From Clostridia bacterium (GTDB lineage: Bacteria > Bacillota > Clostridia > Oscillospirales > CAG-272): DNA of 64,000 nucleotides. A model generated the notes under the pieces. The model searched no databases. It saw only the letters and a list, made by a program, of their open reading frames with translations, and was not told the DNA's origin. The stretch lies in the NCBI GenBank assembly GCA_017387685.1, contig JAFOEU010000010.1, forward strand, positions 62,001 to 126,000, in the 5' to 3' direction. Below, piece by piece: positions 25,110 to 34,797 of the stretch. The translations under genes were made by a program, and so were the position numbers. How positions within the stretch are numbered: the stretch's first letter is position 1; each line of letters begins with the position of its first letter.

Positions 25110-25697
25110 ATGAAGCTCATCCTTGCATCACAGTCGCCGAGAAGAAAAGAAATTCTCGAGAGTGTAGGACTTAAATTCGATATTATGCCCGTCGATGCCG
25201 ACGAAAGCCTTCCCGAGGGCATCGAGTGCGCGGATGCGGTAACGATGCTCGCGCGCCGCAAGGCGAAGGCACTCGCCGATGCTCACCCCGAGCTTTCGGA
25301 CTCTGTCATCCTTGCCGCCGACACTCTCGTTGAGTGCTTTGGCGAGATCCTCGGCAAGCCCACCGACAAGGAGGACGCGCGCAGAATGCTGACTATGCTC
25401 TGCGGCTGCGGAAGTGCTGTTCATACAGGAATTTGCATCGGTTATAAGGGAAAATTTGCGACAGCGGTCGAGACCGCTTACGTCACCTTCGACGATATGA
25501 GCCCCGAGGAGATCGAGGATTATATTTCAACCGACGAGCCCTATGACAAGGCGGGCGGATACGCAGTTCAGGGGCGCGCGGCACTTTATATCTGCGGAGT
25601 CACGGGCGATTGGTATTCCGTCGTCGGACTTCCCATTCACACGGTAACGACTCTTCTCGAAGAAGAATTTGATATCCGCGTAAAAGATATTGATTAA
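25110..25697 (+). CDS. maf: Maf family nucleoside triphosphate pyrophosphatase
   Basis: House-cleaning enzyme hydrolysing non-canonical or methylated nucleotides (dTTP/UTP type), long linked to septum formation. The signature LILASQSPRRKEIL is at residues 3-16, with the later AADTLVE and GYAVQGRAALYI motifs that hold catalytic Asp and Gln residues. The 195-residue length is usual. It starts just after dut with GGGGGTG upstream. Its place directly before mreB is a classic arrangement in Bacillota. Confidence 0.94.
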   Translation: MKLILASQSPRRKEILESVGLKFDIMPVDADESLPEGIECADAVTMLARRKAKALADAHPELSDSVILAADTLVECFGEILGKPTDKEDARRMLTMLCGCGSAVHTGICIGYKGKFATAVETAYVTFDDMSPEEIEDYISTDEPYDKAGGYAVQGRAALYICGVTGDWYSVVGLPIHTVTTLLEEEFDIRVKDID

Positions 25698-25711
25698 CGG
25701 AGAATTTATAT

Positions 25712-26713
25712 ATGTCAAAGCATCTTGGAATCGACTTGGGTACGGCAAATACCCTGGTCTATATGAAAGGAAAGGGAATAGTCCTGCGCGAGCCGTCGGT
25801 CGTTGCATTTGATCAGGTGCGCCGCCGCGTCGTTGCCGTTGGCAGCGAGGCTAAGCGTATGATCGGTAAGACACCCGGCAACATCATCGCGCAAAGACCG
25901 CTTCAGGAGGGAGTTATCGCGGATTTCGATAAGACCGCGAGTATGCTTCATTCCTTCTTCAGCGAGGTTTCCGCGGGCGGCGTGCTTACCCGTCCGACGG
26001 TTATGATCTGCATTCCCTACGGAGTCACCGAGGTTGAACGCCGCGCGGTCGAGGACGCAACCTACGAGGCGGGCGCAAAGAGCGTAGCACTCGTTGAGGA
26101 GCCCATCGCATCCGCTATCGGCTCGGGACTCAAGATCTCGGGCGCGCGCGGGTCTATGATAGTCGATATCGGCGGCGGAACGACAGAGGTCGCCATCATC
26201 AGCCTTCGCGGAATCGTTGTTTCGCGCTCGATCAGAACGGCGGGCAACAAGCTCGACGAGGCTATCGTCAACTATATGAAGCGCGAGCATAAGGTGCTCA
26301 TCGGCGACTCGACAGCAGAGGAGCTGAAAAAGCAGATCGGATCTGTGCATCCCTCGATGGATCGCGGCGAGCTTGAGATCAGAGGAAGAAACCTCAGCAC
26401 AGGTCTTCCTTCGGTTCTGACGGTGACCTCCGCACAGGTCAGGGAGGCTCTGCGCGAGCCCGTCGGCGAGATCATCGACAGCATCCGTATTGCGCTTGAA
26501 AATACTCCCCCCGAGCTTTCCGCTGATATTTTTGATTTCGGCATAATGCTTTCGGGCGGCGGTGCGCTCCTCGGCGGTATGGCAACTCTCATCACCGAGC
26601 GCACGGGAGTCCGCGTGACGGTTGCAAAGAGACCGCTTGAGAGCGTTGCTCTCGGCCTCGGACGAGTTATCGAGGGCAATTACCCGGGTCTTGCAAAGTA
26701 CCGCTCAAGATAA
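25712..26713 (+). CDS. mreB: Rod shape-determining actin homologue MreB
   Basis: Bacterial actin that polymerises under the membrane and guides lateral wall synthesis. The phosphate-1 motif is LGIDLGTANTLVYMKGKG at the N-terminus, phosphate-2 is IVDIGGGTTEVAII near residue 152, and the adenosine motif is LSGGGALLGGM near residue 285. Length 333 is typical. The start has GGAG upstream, 14 bases past maf. It heads the mreB-mreC-mreD-PBP2 series, so the cell is expected to elongate as a rod or ovoid. Confidence 0.97.
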   Translation: MSKHLGIDLGTANTLVYMKGKGIVLREPSVVAFDQVRRRVVAVGSEAKRMIGKTPGNIIAQRPLQEGVIADFDKTASMLHSFFSEVSAGGVLTRPTVMICIPYGVTEVERRAVEDATYEAGAKSVALVEEPIASAIGSGLKISGARGSMIVDIGGGTTEVAIISLRGIVVSRSIRTAGNKLDEAIVNYMKREHKVLIGDSTAEELKKQIGSVHPSMDRGELEIRGRNLSTGLPSVLTVTSAQVREALREPVGEIIDSIRIALENTPPELSADIFDFGIMLSGGGALLGGMATLITERTGVRVTVAKRPLESVALGLGRVIEGNYPGLAKYRSR

Positions 26714-26735
26714 TCACCCTTAAAGGATTACGGAT

Positions 26736-27602
26736 ATGGGTTTTATATTAAAGCTTATAAAAAGCCGATTTTTTATCGTTACGCTTGCCGTCGCTCTGCT
26801 TTTGTCGATCATCCCCGGCGTGCTCTGCGCAATGGGACAGGGCTCGTACGTCCGTTCCGCGATCGTGACGGTCGGAACGCCCTTTCGCTGGGCGTTTACC
26901 AAAATCGGAGATGGACTTTCGGGCTTTTCGGTCTATTTTAATACGATAGATGCACTGAGAGCGGAGAACGAGGCCCTGCGCCGCGAGCTTGACGAATATA
27001 AGAATCTCGTTTACGATGCCGAGCTTATCGAGGAGGAAAATGACTTTCTCTCGGATTATCTCGGTCTCAAGGAGGAGCATCTCGATTTCTCGCTTGAGGA
27101 TGCGTCGGTCCTCGGCAGAGAATCAACGAATTACCGCACTTTGCTCACCGTTTCCAAGGGAACTCTTCACGGAATCGGCGTGAATATGCCGATAATCACG
27201 GATGCGGGACTTGTGGGATATATCACCGAGGTTGGTGCGACCTGGTCTAAGGCTGTCGTGTTGACTGAAACGGCAACCGCGGTCGGCGGATATATCGAGC
27301 GTTCGGGTGCTCTCGGCGTGGTCGAGGGGACCTACGAGCTGCGAACAGAGGGGCTTTGCCGAATGGTATACATTGAGGCGGAGTCGGATATCCGTGTTGG
27401 CGACAAGGTTATCACATCGGGAATCGGCGGCGTTTATCCCCGCGGACTTCTCGTGGGCAGAGTCAGCGCGATCGAGGTGGATGAAGCCTCCCGCACGCTG
27501 ACCGCAATAGTAGAGCCCGCTGCGGATCTCGATTCGATATCAAAGGTTATGATAGTGACCGAATACGGCGTTAACGAGGAGGCTTCGGATGGAACTGAAT
27601 GA
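26736..27602 (+). CDS. mreC: Rod shape-determining protein MreC
   Basis: Extracytoplasmic scaffold linking MreB to PBP2. One N-terminal membrane helix (residues 12-32), a coiled coil (about 68-110, IDALRAENEALRRELDEY), then the beta-barrel pair with GLVGYITEVG and GDKVITSGIGGVYPRGLLVG motifs. Length 288 fits. The start has AAAGGA upstream. Its 3' end overlaps mreD by 14 bases, implying coupled translation. Confidence 0.94.
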   Translation: MGFILKLIKSRFFIVTLAVALLLSIIPGVLCAMGQGSYVRSAIVTVGTPFRWAFTKIGDGLSGFSVYFNTIDALRAENEALRRELDEYKNLVYDAELIEEENDFLSDYLGLKEEHLDFSLEDASVLGRESTNYRTLLTVSKGTLHGIGVNMPIITDAGLVGYITEVGATWSKAVVLTETATAVGGYIERSGALGVVEGTYELRTEGLCRMVYIEAESDIRVGDKVITSGIGGVYPRGLLVGRVSAIEVDEASRTLTAIVEPAADLDSISKVMIVTEYGVNEEASDGTE

Positions 27603-28143
27603 ACGCTCCCGCCGTCCGCTCATCTCCTCTTATACAGCGGGAAAAATACTTTTGTTCTCGCTCGTTATCTTTTTGTCAGCCTGCCTGCAAAGCTCGTTTT
27701 TCTCTGCATTAGCGGTGTTTTCAGCCCTTCCTGACCTCGTTTTGCTTTGCGTGATCGGTATCGCGGTCTACGACGGTGAGCGAAGCGGTGCCGTAGCGGG
27801 TATCTTCGGCGGAGTTGTTCTCGAGGCGTTTGGCGCGGGCGGTGATATAATGATGCTGCCGCTTTTCTATATGCTCTGCGGATTCTTTTTCGGAATCGCG
27901 GCACATCTGCTTTTTAACAAGAATTTTATCTCGTGGCTGCTCTACTGCATAATCGGTGCGGCTTTTCGCGCTCTCCTCAGTGTCATCCACGCCGTGCTTA
28001 TTGAAAACGACGTCAATGTTTTACTTATTTTCACTGAGATAGTGATACCCGAGTATTTTATCACGTTATTGCTCTCTCCCCTTATGTACATGCCTATAAA
28101 GGCAGTTGTACGCCCCTTCCATAAGAAGATAGAAATGGAATAA
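27589..28143 (+). CDS. mreD: Rod shape-determining membrane protein MreD
   Basis: Small integral membrane partner of MreC. The 184 residues contain five or six hydrophobic helices (for instance ILLFSLVIFLSACLQ, and the LPLFYMLCGFFFGIA stretch). Sequence conservation in this family is low, so the call leans on order and topology. The start codon has GAGGAGG upstream inside the end of mreC. A 118-base gap follows, holding a hairpin (28146-28171) without a T run, before the PBP gene. Confidence 0.87.
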   Translation: MELNERSRRPLISSYTAGKILLFSLVIFLSACLQSSFFSALAVFSALPDLVLLCVIGIAVYDGERSGAVAGIFGGVVLEAFGAGGDIMMLPLFYMLCGFFFGIAAHLLFNKNFISWLLYCIIGAAFRALLSVIHAVLIENDVNVLLIFTEIVIPEYFITLLLSPLMYMPIKAVVRPFHKKIEME

Positions 28144-28261
28144 ATGCACTTGTAAATCTCCGATTTGCAAGTGAGGCGCGCTTATTGCCGCCGGAAAACG
28201 GATCTTTTAAATTTTGCGTATTTTACGATCAACTAATGATTCTTGAAGAAAGGAGAACGGT

Positions 28262-30409
28262 ATGAACGATTGGTTTCATAAGGAACGAGAGCAGAGCGGC
28301 GGCGAATACGGAAGAAACGAATTTCTTTACAGATATCTCATCATTGCGGCGGCGTTTTTGCTGATTTGTGCGGTCTATACCGTCTCCGCGTTCAGGATAC
28401 ACGCCGTTTACGGAAATGCTGAGGATATCGGCAACGAGGAATATACAAGGCGCAAGGTCACCGTCAGCGCGGTGCGCGGCGAAATCTACGACCGAAACGG
28501 TGTAAAGCTCGTCGGTAACGAGTATAATTATACCTTGATATACGATTATTCTGCGATGGCAAGGACAAAGTCCGAGCAGAATGAGGATATTCTCGCCGTT
28601 CTTTCCATCGTCGGCGATTCGCCCTACAGATCCGAAAACAAATGCCCGATGAAGGGAACTTATCCCGATATCACGTACGATCCGATCATCCTGAAGGACT
28701 CGACCGTCAAGTCGCGCCTTCGCCGCATCATAAGCGAATATGAGCTCGATAGCGACGTTCTCGCGTCCGATCTCGCGCAGGCGGTTGCGAAGAAATTCGC
28801 GATGCTCGATGCGGAAGGAAATCCGAAATATACCGCCGAGGAAATGACAGAGCTTATCCGTGTCCGCTACGAGATGGAGGCGATGCGCTTTTCGGCGGTT
28901 GAACCCTACGTTTTTGCGGAAAACATCGATATGGCGACCGTTACTGCGGTCCGTGAGCTTGGCGTTCGCGGTACCGATCTTAAGGTCAGCTATACCCGCG
29001 AATACTATTTCCCCGGATATGCCTCTCACATTCTCGGCAGAATCAGCGGTATTTTTGCAGAGGATGCCGAATATTATTCCTCCCTCGGCTATCCGATGAC
29101 GGCAAAGGTCGGCATCAGCGGCTGCGAGCTTGCGTTTGAGGAATATCTCCGCGGTATCGACGGCGAAATGACCGTCACCGAGGACGAAGACGGTAATACC
29201 GTCAGCCGTGAGATAACGAAGGAGCCTGTGGCGGGCAAGGACGTTTATCTGACGATAGATATATATCTGCAGATGGCGGCAGAGGATGCGCTTGCGGATA
29301 ATATTCAGTATATCGTTGACCGCTCCGCAACGATCGCGGGCGATCTCGACGGCGAGGATTGTGATGCGGGTGCTATCGTGGTTCAGACGGCGGAGGGTGG
29401 CGAGATACTTGCGATCGCCTCCTATCCTACCTTCAACCTTGCGACCTTCAACAGCGATTTCTCTGAGCTCGTCAACGATCCGCGTCAGGTCTACACCAAC
29501 CGCGCGCTGATGGGACAGTACCGTCCCGGATCGACCGCGAAGATCGGAATGTCGGTTGCGGCGCTTGCCGAGCCTCTTTATATTAACACGAATCTTTTCG
29601 GCGCGACCACCACGATAAATACCAAGGGTATTTATACCTATTACGAGGATTATCAGCCCGAATGCTGGTATTACACCGATTATCACAAATCTCACGGCAA
29701 GATTGCGGTTGATGAGGCGATCAGCGTTTCCTGTAACTATTTCTATTATGAGCTCGGCAGAATTATGGGCATTGATCGCATAAATAAATATTTCACACTC
29801 TTCGGAATGGGACAGCCCACGGGCATTGAGCTTTCCGAAAGTGTCGGAATCCTCGGAAGCGCTGAGTATAAGCAAACGCTCAATATCCCGCTCTCCGACC
29901 GCGCTTGGATGCCCGGTGATACTCTCCGAACCTCGATCGGAGTGGGATACGGCGAGCATACTCCGCTTCAGATTTCGAATTACATTTCGATGATCGTCAA
30001 CGGCGGAACGAGATACGCCGCGCATCTTCTCCACGAGGTCAGAAGCTTTGCCGGTGAGGTGATCTACGCGACAGAGCCCGAGATCCTCTCCGAGGTCGAG
30101 ATCTCGGATACCGCGTACAACGCTATAATCGAGGGTATGAGCGGAGTTCTTTCGTCCTCATCCGATCTCCGCAAGGCTTTCGGCGATTTCCCCGCCGAGA
30201 TAGGCGCGGGAGGCAAGACGGGTACGGCTCAGACCTTCTCAACGACGAGCAATAACGCGGTATTCGTAGCGTTTGCCCCCCTCAAGGACCCCGAAATCGT
30301 CGTTTCCTGCGTGATAGAGCGCGGCGCAAACGGATATAACGCCTCATGGGCGGCGAGAGAGGTGCTTGACAGATACTTCGGACTCACCGAGGAAGATGCT
30401 GCTCAGTGA
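28262..30409 (+). CDS. mrdA: Class B penicillin-binding protein 2 (elongation transpeptidase)
   Basis: Membrane-anchored transpeptidase that cross-links peptidoglycan in the elongation complex. A single membrane helix (about 22-42), then a long dimerisation domain with the VRGEIYDRNG motif near 72, then the transpeptidase. Active-site motifs are STAK (nucleophile Ser near 423), SCN near 489 and KTGTAQ near 651. The 715-residue length suits the PBP2/PbpH group. The start has AAAGGAG upstream. It is the fourth gene of the mre cluster and the expected SEDS partner (RodA) is not in this window. Confidence 0.95.
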   Translation: MNDWFHKEREQSGGEYGRNEFLYRYLIIAAAFLLICAVYTVSAFRIHAVYGNAEDIGNEEYTRRKVTVSAVRGEIYDRNGVKLVGNEYNYTLIYDYSAMARTKSEQNEDILAVLSIVGDSPYRSENKCPMKGTYPDITYDPIILKDSTVKSRLRRIISEYELDSDVLASDLAQAVAKKFAMLDAEGNPKYTAEEMTELIRVRYEMEAMRFSAVEPYVFAENIDMATVTAVRELGVRGTDLKVSYTREYYFPGYASHILGRISGIFAEDAEYYSSLGYPMTAKVGISGCELAFEEYLRGIDGEMTVTEDEDGNTVSREITKEPVAGKDVYLTIDIYLQMAAEDALADNIQYIVDRSATIAGDLDGEDCDAGAIVVQTAEGGEILAIASYPTFNLATFNSDFSELVNDPRQVYTNRALMGQYRPGSTAKIGMSVAALAEPLYINTNLFGATTTINTKGIYTYYEDYQPECWYYTDYHKSHGKIAVDEAISVSCNYFYYELGRIMGIDRINKYFTLFGMGQPTGIELSESVGILGSAEYKQTLNIPLSDRAWMPGDTLRTSIGVGYGEHTPLQISNYISMIVNGGTRYAAHLLHEVRSFAGEVIYATEPEILSEVEISDTAYNAIIEGMSGVLSSSSDLRKAFGDFPAEIGAGGKTGTAQTFSTTSNNAVFVAFAPLKDPEIVVSCVIERGANGYNASWAAREVLDRYFGLTEEDAAQ

Positions 30410-30485
30410 TGTTTTTCTCCTTCGGGGAAAAGTTATGCTTGCGCTTCGCGCGAGTGATGTTTTGTCCTTCGGACGAAGCTAAGAT
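30405..30485. repeat. Short intergenic repeat with two AGTGATGTTTT copies
   Basis: The 11-mer AGTGATGTTTT occurs at 30405-30415 (overlapping the PBP2 stop) and 30453-30463, each leading into a small TTC-loop hairpin (30413-30431 and 30461-30477). A further GCGC/CTTCG palindrome lies between them. It looks like a small dispersed repeat, and one copy supplies the end of the PBP2 gene. Confidence 0.55.
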
Positions 30486-30521
30486 TGCTTGTGCGAACAT
30501 AGCGCATTAAGAGGTAAAACC

Positions 30522-30899
30522 ATGGAACTCTTCGGTATTTCTTTAATTATGTTTTTATTGATGTCTCTTTTTTCATTCCTCGCGTTCGGAGCGGTTTTTG
30601 TATTTATAATCGTTTATGCGGTTAAACAAAAATCAAAGAACGACAGTGCGCCGCGTGTAACGCTCGAGGCGAGGGTGGTTGATAAGAGAACGGTATCGCA
30701 CCGACATCATCATAACGATCACATGTCACACAGACATTATTACCATTACGTTACCTTTGAGCTTCAGGACGGTCAGAGAACCGAGCTTCGCGTTTCCCTC
30801 GGCGAATTCGAATCGCTTGCAGTTGCTGACGAGGGTGCGCTGACCTTGCAGGGAACGAGATTTATTTCATTTGTGAAAAATAGTGAGGAGTGGCACTGA
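30522..30899 (+). CDS. DUF2500 family small membrane protein
   Basis: The 125-residue protein has one N-terminal membrane helix (about 8-36). A soluble beta domain follows with VTLEARVVDKRTVSHRHHH and YHYVTFELQDGQRTELRVS, the pattern of DUF2500 proteins, which have no known function. A His-rich loop (HRHHHNDHMSHRHYYHY) is notable and might bind metal. The start at 30522 has AAGAGG upstream. The stop overlaps the next start by one base. Confidence 0.78.
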   Translation: MELFGISLIMFLLMSLFSFLAFGAVFVFIIVYAVKQKSKNDSAPRVTLEARVVDKRTVSHRHHHNDHMSHRHYYHYVTFELQDGQRTELRVSLGEFESLAVADEGALTLQGTRFISFVKNSEEWH

Positions 30900-31381
30900 T
30901 GGAAGAAAAAATGACATCCCACGAGGCGCGTGCGGCAGAGCTTTTTCTCTCGGGTGCGGTATGCGCTCAGGCGGTTTTCTGCGCGTTTTGTGACGTTCAC
31001 GGACTTGATTATGAAACCGCATCAAGGCTTTCCTCCTCAATGGGCGGCGGAGTAGGCAGACTTCGCGAGGTCTGCGGAGCCTTTTCGGGAATGGCTATGG
31101 CGGCGGGTCTGCTTTACGGCTTTCCGATCCCTCCCGCGCAGGGCGAGAAGAGCGAACACTATAAGCGCATCCAATTCCTTGCATCCCGCTTTTCCGAGCG
31201 GTGGGGCAGTATCGTCTGCCGCGATATACTTGCCGCAAAAATCGGCGAAAATGCGGTAAACACCGACCACGTTCCCGAAGAAAGAACAAAAGAGTATTAT
31301 TCCAAGCGTCCCTGCCTCGAAGCCGTAAGGCTCGCGGCGCGGATACTTGACGAATATATTGAAAATAACCCGATAAAGTGA
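30899..31381 (+). CDS. C_GCAxxG_C_C family redox-type protein
   Basis: Small cysteine-pattern protein common in anaerobes. The 160 residues show the four expected Cys positions: AVCAQAV near 24, REVCGAFSG near 60, SIVCRDIL near 108, and RPCLEAV near 139. The spacing fits a redox or metal-binding helical bundle, but the biochemical role is unknown. The start ATG overlaps the TGA of the previous gene and has GAGGAG eight bases upstream, so the pair is coupled. Confidence 0.85.
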   Translation: MEEKMTSHEARAAELFLSGAVCAQAVFCAFCDVHGLDYETASRLSSSMGGGVGRLREVCGAFSGMAMAAGLLYGFPIPPAQGEKSEHYKRIQFLASRFSERWGSIVCRDILAAKIGENAVNTDHVPEERTKEYYSKRPCLEAVRLAARILDEYIENNPIK

Positions 31382-31389
31382 GGCTTATT

Positions 31390-33198
31390 ATGAAAAAAAC
31401 ACGAATTCTTATCCTTATCCTCTGCATTTCGATGCTTGCGGGACTTTTTGCATCCTGCAATCAGACCGAAGCGCCCGAGACCACGGTGGCTGACACAACC
31501 GCGCTCCCCGAGACCGAGCCCGCACCCGCCGAGCTCAAATTCAGCGAGAACGGCGCTTGCGAATTCTACATAGTTTATCCCGCTGATTTTGACAAGGGTG
31601 TCAGGGATATCGCGATCTCGCTCCGTCAGCAGATCAAGAAATATACCGGCGTTGAGCTCAAGATCGTCAGCGACGAGATACTCGCAAAGCCCGTCGCGGA
31701 TACCGGCGTTGAGCATCAGTACGAGATCCTCCTCGGTCCGACCACCCGTGAGCAGTCAAAGAAGTACACAAGCACTATGCGTGCGCGTGACTACGCATTC
31801 ACCTTCGAGGGCGATAAGGTCATCATTGCGGGTCTTACTCTCGATACCATCGACCGCGCAAGCGAGCTTTTCATCAATAACGTCCTCATTGCTCAGGGCA
31901 AGGGAAACGTTGGTAAAGCTAATATAGTTCTCACCGAAAAAGACAAGTTTATTTACACCTACGGCAAGTATTCTATGAATTCCTGCACCGTCCTCGGCGC
32001 GGATATCAACGAATACCGCATCGTTTACGCTAAGAGCGACATTTACTCTGCAGAAAGATATGCGCGTCTCTTTGCAAACGAGCTGACCGTTAAGGCGGGC
32101 TTCCCTCTCGAGATCAAGGCTGACACGTCCGTAAAGGATGACGGTACCGCGCGTGAGATCGTTTTCGGACTTTCCAACCGCGGCGGCGAAGCAGTTACCG
32201 CTCGCCACGGATATTCCGTTCGCGCCGACGGCAATAAGGTTTACGTTATCGCGGAATGTATGGAAGGCTATGCGGCGGCATACGAATACCTGACCGGCAC
32301 ACTCTTCAAGGGTGATTCCGTTGAGATTGCGCAAGGCTTCACCCATACCGGCACCTCCGAGCCCGAGGATAAGCAGGATATGGAGAACCGCGCGGGCGAA
32401 TATCGCGTTATCTTCAATAACGTCCACGGCGCGCACGTTGACGAATACCCCATCGAGACACGTAACCAGATGCAGGCGGAGCTTCACTACGAGTATCTGC
32501 CCGACGTTATCGGTCTTCAGGAGAATGCGGCGAGTGTTCAAAGCTACCACTTGAGAATGAGCAAGTATGGCTACACACCCGTTCCCACCAAGCCGAAGAA
32601 TAAGGCAAACCGTGACTACACCGCAATGCTCTACCGCGCGGATAAGCTCGATATCCTCGAGTGCGGATGGCATCTTTATGACGATGGCGCGGGCGACCAG
32701 TCGAAGTCCGTTGCTTGGGCGGTATTCAAGGATAAGGCAAGCGGCGACGTTTTTGCCGTTGGTTCTACTCATTTCTATTGGACGAGCGACGATCTCGGCA
32801 AGAGCGCGCGACTCAAGGATGCTGAACAGCTTACTGAGGTTGTTAAGAATATTACCTCGAAGTATAACTGTCCGATGATCGTCGGCGGCGACTACAACTG
32901 CAATATCAACTCCGACCCGATCAAGAATCTCTATAAGGCGGGCTTTGAGAACCTTCAGAAGCTCTCGCCCGAAACTATGGACATTACCACTCACCATTCC
33001 TATTCTCCCTGGAATGCAGAGCTTAATCTCTATATCGACGTAGTTATCCCCTCCAAAGCATACAGCTCCGCGATCGACCACGCGCTTCTCTACAATAAGA
33101 GCACGCTGACTCCCAAAATGTGGCGCGTAATCCTTCACGATTACACCCTCCTCTCAACCGACCATTGCCCCGTGATGGTGGATTTTGATATCAACTGA
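31390..33198 (+). CDS. Lipoprotein with endonuclease/exonuclease/phosphatase (EEP) domain
   Basis: A lipoprotein signal (lipobox FASC) and a Thr/Pro linker precede a first domain (about 40-320, with SLRQQIKKYTG and LLGPTTREQS motifs). A C-terminal EEP-fold domain (about 335-602) follows. EEP landmarks are LQENA (metal-binding Glu), GGDYNCN, and STDHCPV (catalytic His). Outside the cell such enzymes can act on phosphodiesters, phospholipids or DNA; the substrate cannot be assigned. The start at 31390 has GTGAGG upstream. It sits 8 bases past the preceding gene. Confidence 0.86.
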   Translation: MKKTRILILILCISMLAGLFASCNQTEAPETTVADTTALPETEPAPAELKFSENGACEFYIVYPADFDKGVRDIAISLRQQIKKYTGVELKIVSDEILAKPVADTGVEHQYEILLGPTTREQSKKYTSTMRARDYAFTFEGDKVIIAGLTLDTIDRASELFINNVLIAQGKGNVGKANIVLTEKDKFIYTYGKYSMNSCTVLGADINEYRIVYAKSDIYSAERYARLFANELTVKAGFPLEIKADTSVKDDGTAREIVFGLSNRGGEAVTARHGYSVRADGNKVYVIAECMEGYAAAYEYLTGTLFKGDSVEIAQGFTHTGTSEPEDKQDMENRAGEYRVIFNNVHGAHVDEYPIETRNQMQAELHYEYLPDVIGLQENAASVQSYHLRMSKYGYTPVPTKPKNKANRDYTAMLYRADKLDILECGWHLYDDGAGDQSKSVAWAVFKDKASGDVFAVGSTHFYWTSDDLGKSARLKDAEQLTEVVKNITSKYNCPMIVGGDYNCNINSDPIKNLYKAGFENLQKLSPETMDITTHHSYSPWNAELNLYIDVVIPSKAYSSAIDHALLYNKSTLTPKMWRVILHDYTLLSTDHCPVMVDFDIN

Positions 33199-33205
33199 TA
33201 AAGAA

Positions 33206-33237
33206 AAACGGACTTTTGCCTCGGCAAAAGTCCGTTT
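33206..33237. terminator. Bidirectional terminator
   Basis: A perfect 15 bp stem (33206-33220 with 33223-33237) with a tight loop. It serves the rightward EEP lipoprotein and the leftward CHAP protein, whose stop is 5 bases away; T/A runs flank both sides. Confidence 0.9.
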
Positions 33238-33241
33238 GTTT

Positions 33242-34762
33242 TTAATCTTTTTTCCTTTTTATAATAATAGCTGTCGAAAAGAACATAAGAATGAAGGGGA
33301 GGCATGAAATCGTAGCTCCGCAGCCCCCCTCGGCTATCGGCTCAGTGATCTCCTCGGTTGCCTGTGCTGCGATGAACTGCTCTTTTTCCTCTGCGGTCAG
33401 CTCGCGCGAGGTGTATGTCGCGGTGTAGGTGACGTCTTTTTTGAGAAACCACGTCAGCTTTTCATCCCATCCTGCAAATTCATATGCAAATTCGCCGTCG
33501 CTTTCGCGCGTGGGAGTGAGATCGGTGGGAGCTTCAACCTTTGATCCGTATGGATATTCAATGGCTGCAAGCACGCTTCCGTCGAAGTCAGCGAAGGTGA
33601 CTGTCAGCATTATCGGATCCCATACGGCGTAGAGGCTGACGTTCTCGTCCGCTGTGTATGATGCGCCCGCATTGTAAACAACCTCACCGCCCTTTTTAGT
33701 CGCCCAGCCGAGGAAGGTGTTGCCCTCAAGCCTTGGGATCTCGTCGGTAATGATCGCTTCATTGCCGGGGAATTTGCGCTGCTGAGTGAGCTTCATCTTT
33801 CCCTCGCCTACATTATAATATATAGTGAAGACGTTCATATCACTCGAGCGGAGATAGGATGCGGAAATCCATCCTTCTTTGCCGTTAAAATCGATCTTTC
33901 CCCAGTTTTCGTTGAACTTGAGGACCTCGACCTCGTCGCCGTATTTGAGAGTGCCGAGGACGGAGAATGAAGTGCCCGCGCCCGCACGAACGTTAAGGGA
34001 ATCTGCGGTCACAGTGTATTTGCCGGGCTTCGATTCGTCCTCCCCAAGGGAGAAAACAGAATAATCCGTACCTTCTTTGGTCTCATATTTAAGTGCGCCA
34101 TAACCGACTATGTAGCTGTCGTCGATAGCGTATTTGTGTCGCGCGACTCGCTCGCCGCCGTTACCCTCAACCGTATAAACATAGCCGTCCTTGACACCGA
34201 TAACGAGTCCGACGTGCGATGAAACTGCGGTTGAAGAAGTACTTTTGAAATAGATCAGGTCGCCGATAAGAGGGGTATAACCCGATTCACGGGTTTTGTA
34301 AAGGTTCTGAGGCTTCAAAATCTCGTTTATCATTCTCGGACAGCTGACCTCGGAGCAGTCGATCGCGGCAGGAATGCCCGCTTGATACTGACACCAGGAT
34401 ACGAACGCCGCGCACCACGCGTATCCCCAGATGCCCTCAAGCTTGCAGAAAAGACGGTTATATTCTACAAAATTTCCCGAACCCTCAAGGTTCCATCCGT
34501 CCATATCCGCATCCGAGTCGCCCTCGTGATATCCGACTTGGGAAAGTGCGATGAGGATGACGTCGTAGCGATGATCGCCCGTCAGCTTTGATTTTGCTTC
34601 AAGCAAACGCTCGTAATAAACGCTTGTTTTGTATGCGTCACCGTATTGATAAGCATCGTAATTTGGCTTGATTGATGCTGCAGTGGGTAGCGAGAAAAGG
34701 GACACGAGCATCATAGCGCATAACAGCACGCACAATGCTTTTTTATTAAATGAAGAGAACAT
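33242..34762 (-). CDS. Secreted CHAP-domain protein with SH3b and InlB-type repeats, GGCGA tail
   Basis: Likely cell-wall amidase or endopeptidase. The signal peptide covers residues 1-29. A CHAP domain (about 65-220) has the YAWCAAFVSW active-site Cys and the VSSHVGLVIG His. A bacterial SH3 domain (about 235-295, DSLNVRAGAGTS) should bind wall peptides. InlB/Flg_new beta-repeats follow (about 300-445: FLGWATKKGG, FAGWDEK). The tail GGCGATIS, hydrophobic helix, IIKRKKD parallels that of GLUG protein 1. The start has AGGAGG upstream. It could remodel the host's own wall or attack neighbours. Confidence 0.88.
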   Translation of the reverse strand: MFSSFNKKALCVLLCAMMLVSLFSLPTAASIKPNYDAYQYGDAYKTSVYYERLLEAKSKLTGDHRYDVILIALSQVGYHEGDSDADMDGWNLEGSGNFVEYNRLFCKLEGIWGYAWCAAFVSWCQYQAGIPAAIDCSEVSCPRMINEILKPQNLYKTRESGYTPLIGDLIYFKSTSSTAVSSHVGLVIGVKDGYVYTVEGNGGERVARHKYAIDDSYIVGYGALKYETKEGTDYSVFSLGEDESKPGKYTVTADSLNVRAGAGTSFSVLGTLKYGDEVEVLKFNENWGKIDFNGKEGWISASYLRSSDMNVFTIYYNVGEGKMKLTQQRKFPGNEAIITDEIPRLEGNTFLGWATKKGGEVVYNAGASYTADENVSLYAVWDPIMLTVTFADFDGSVLAAIEYPYGSKVEAPTDLTPTRESDGEFAYEFAGWDEKLTWFLKKDVTYTATYTSRELTAEEKEQFIAAQATEEITEPIAEGGCGATISCLPFILMFFSTAIIIKRKKD

Positions 34763-34797
34763 AAAATACCTCCTGAATGTGGTTTCAATAATACATA

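Noticed and set aside
28146..28171. Terminator between mreD and PBP2
   Set aside because: The hairpin is not followed by a T run and contains a G-T pair; the cluster is probably read through.
28229..30034. 601-residue leftward open frame opposite PBP2
   Set aside because: PBP2 has all active-site motifs; the antisense protein has no recognisable domain and no start signals.
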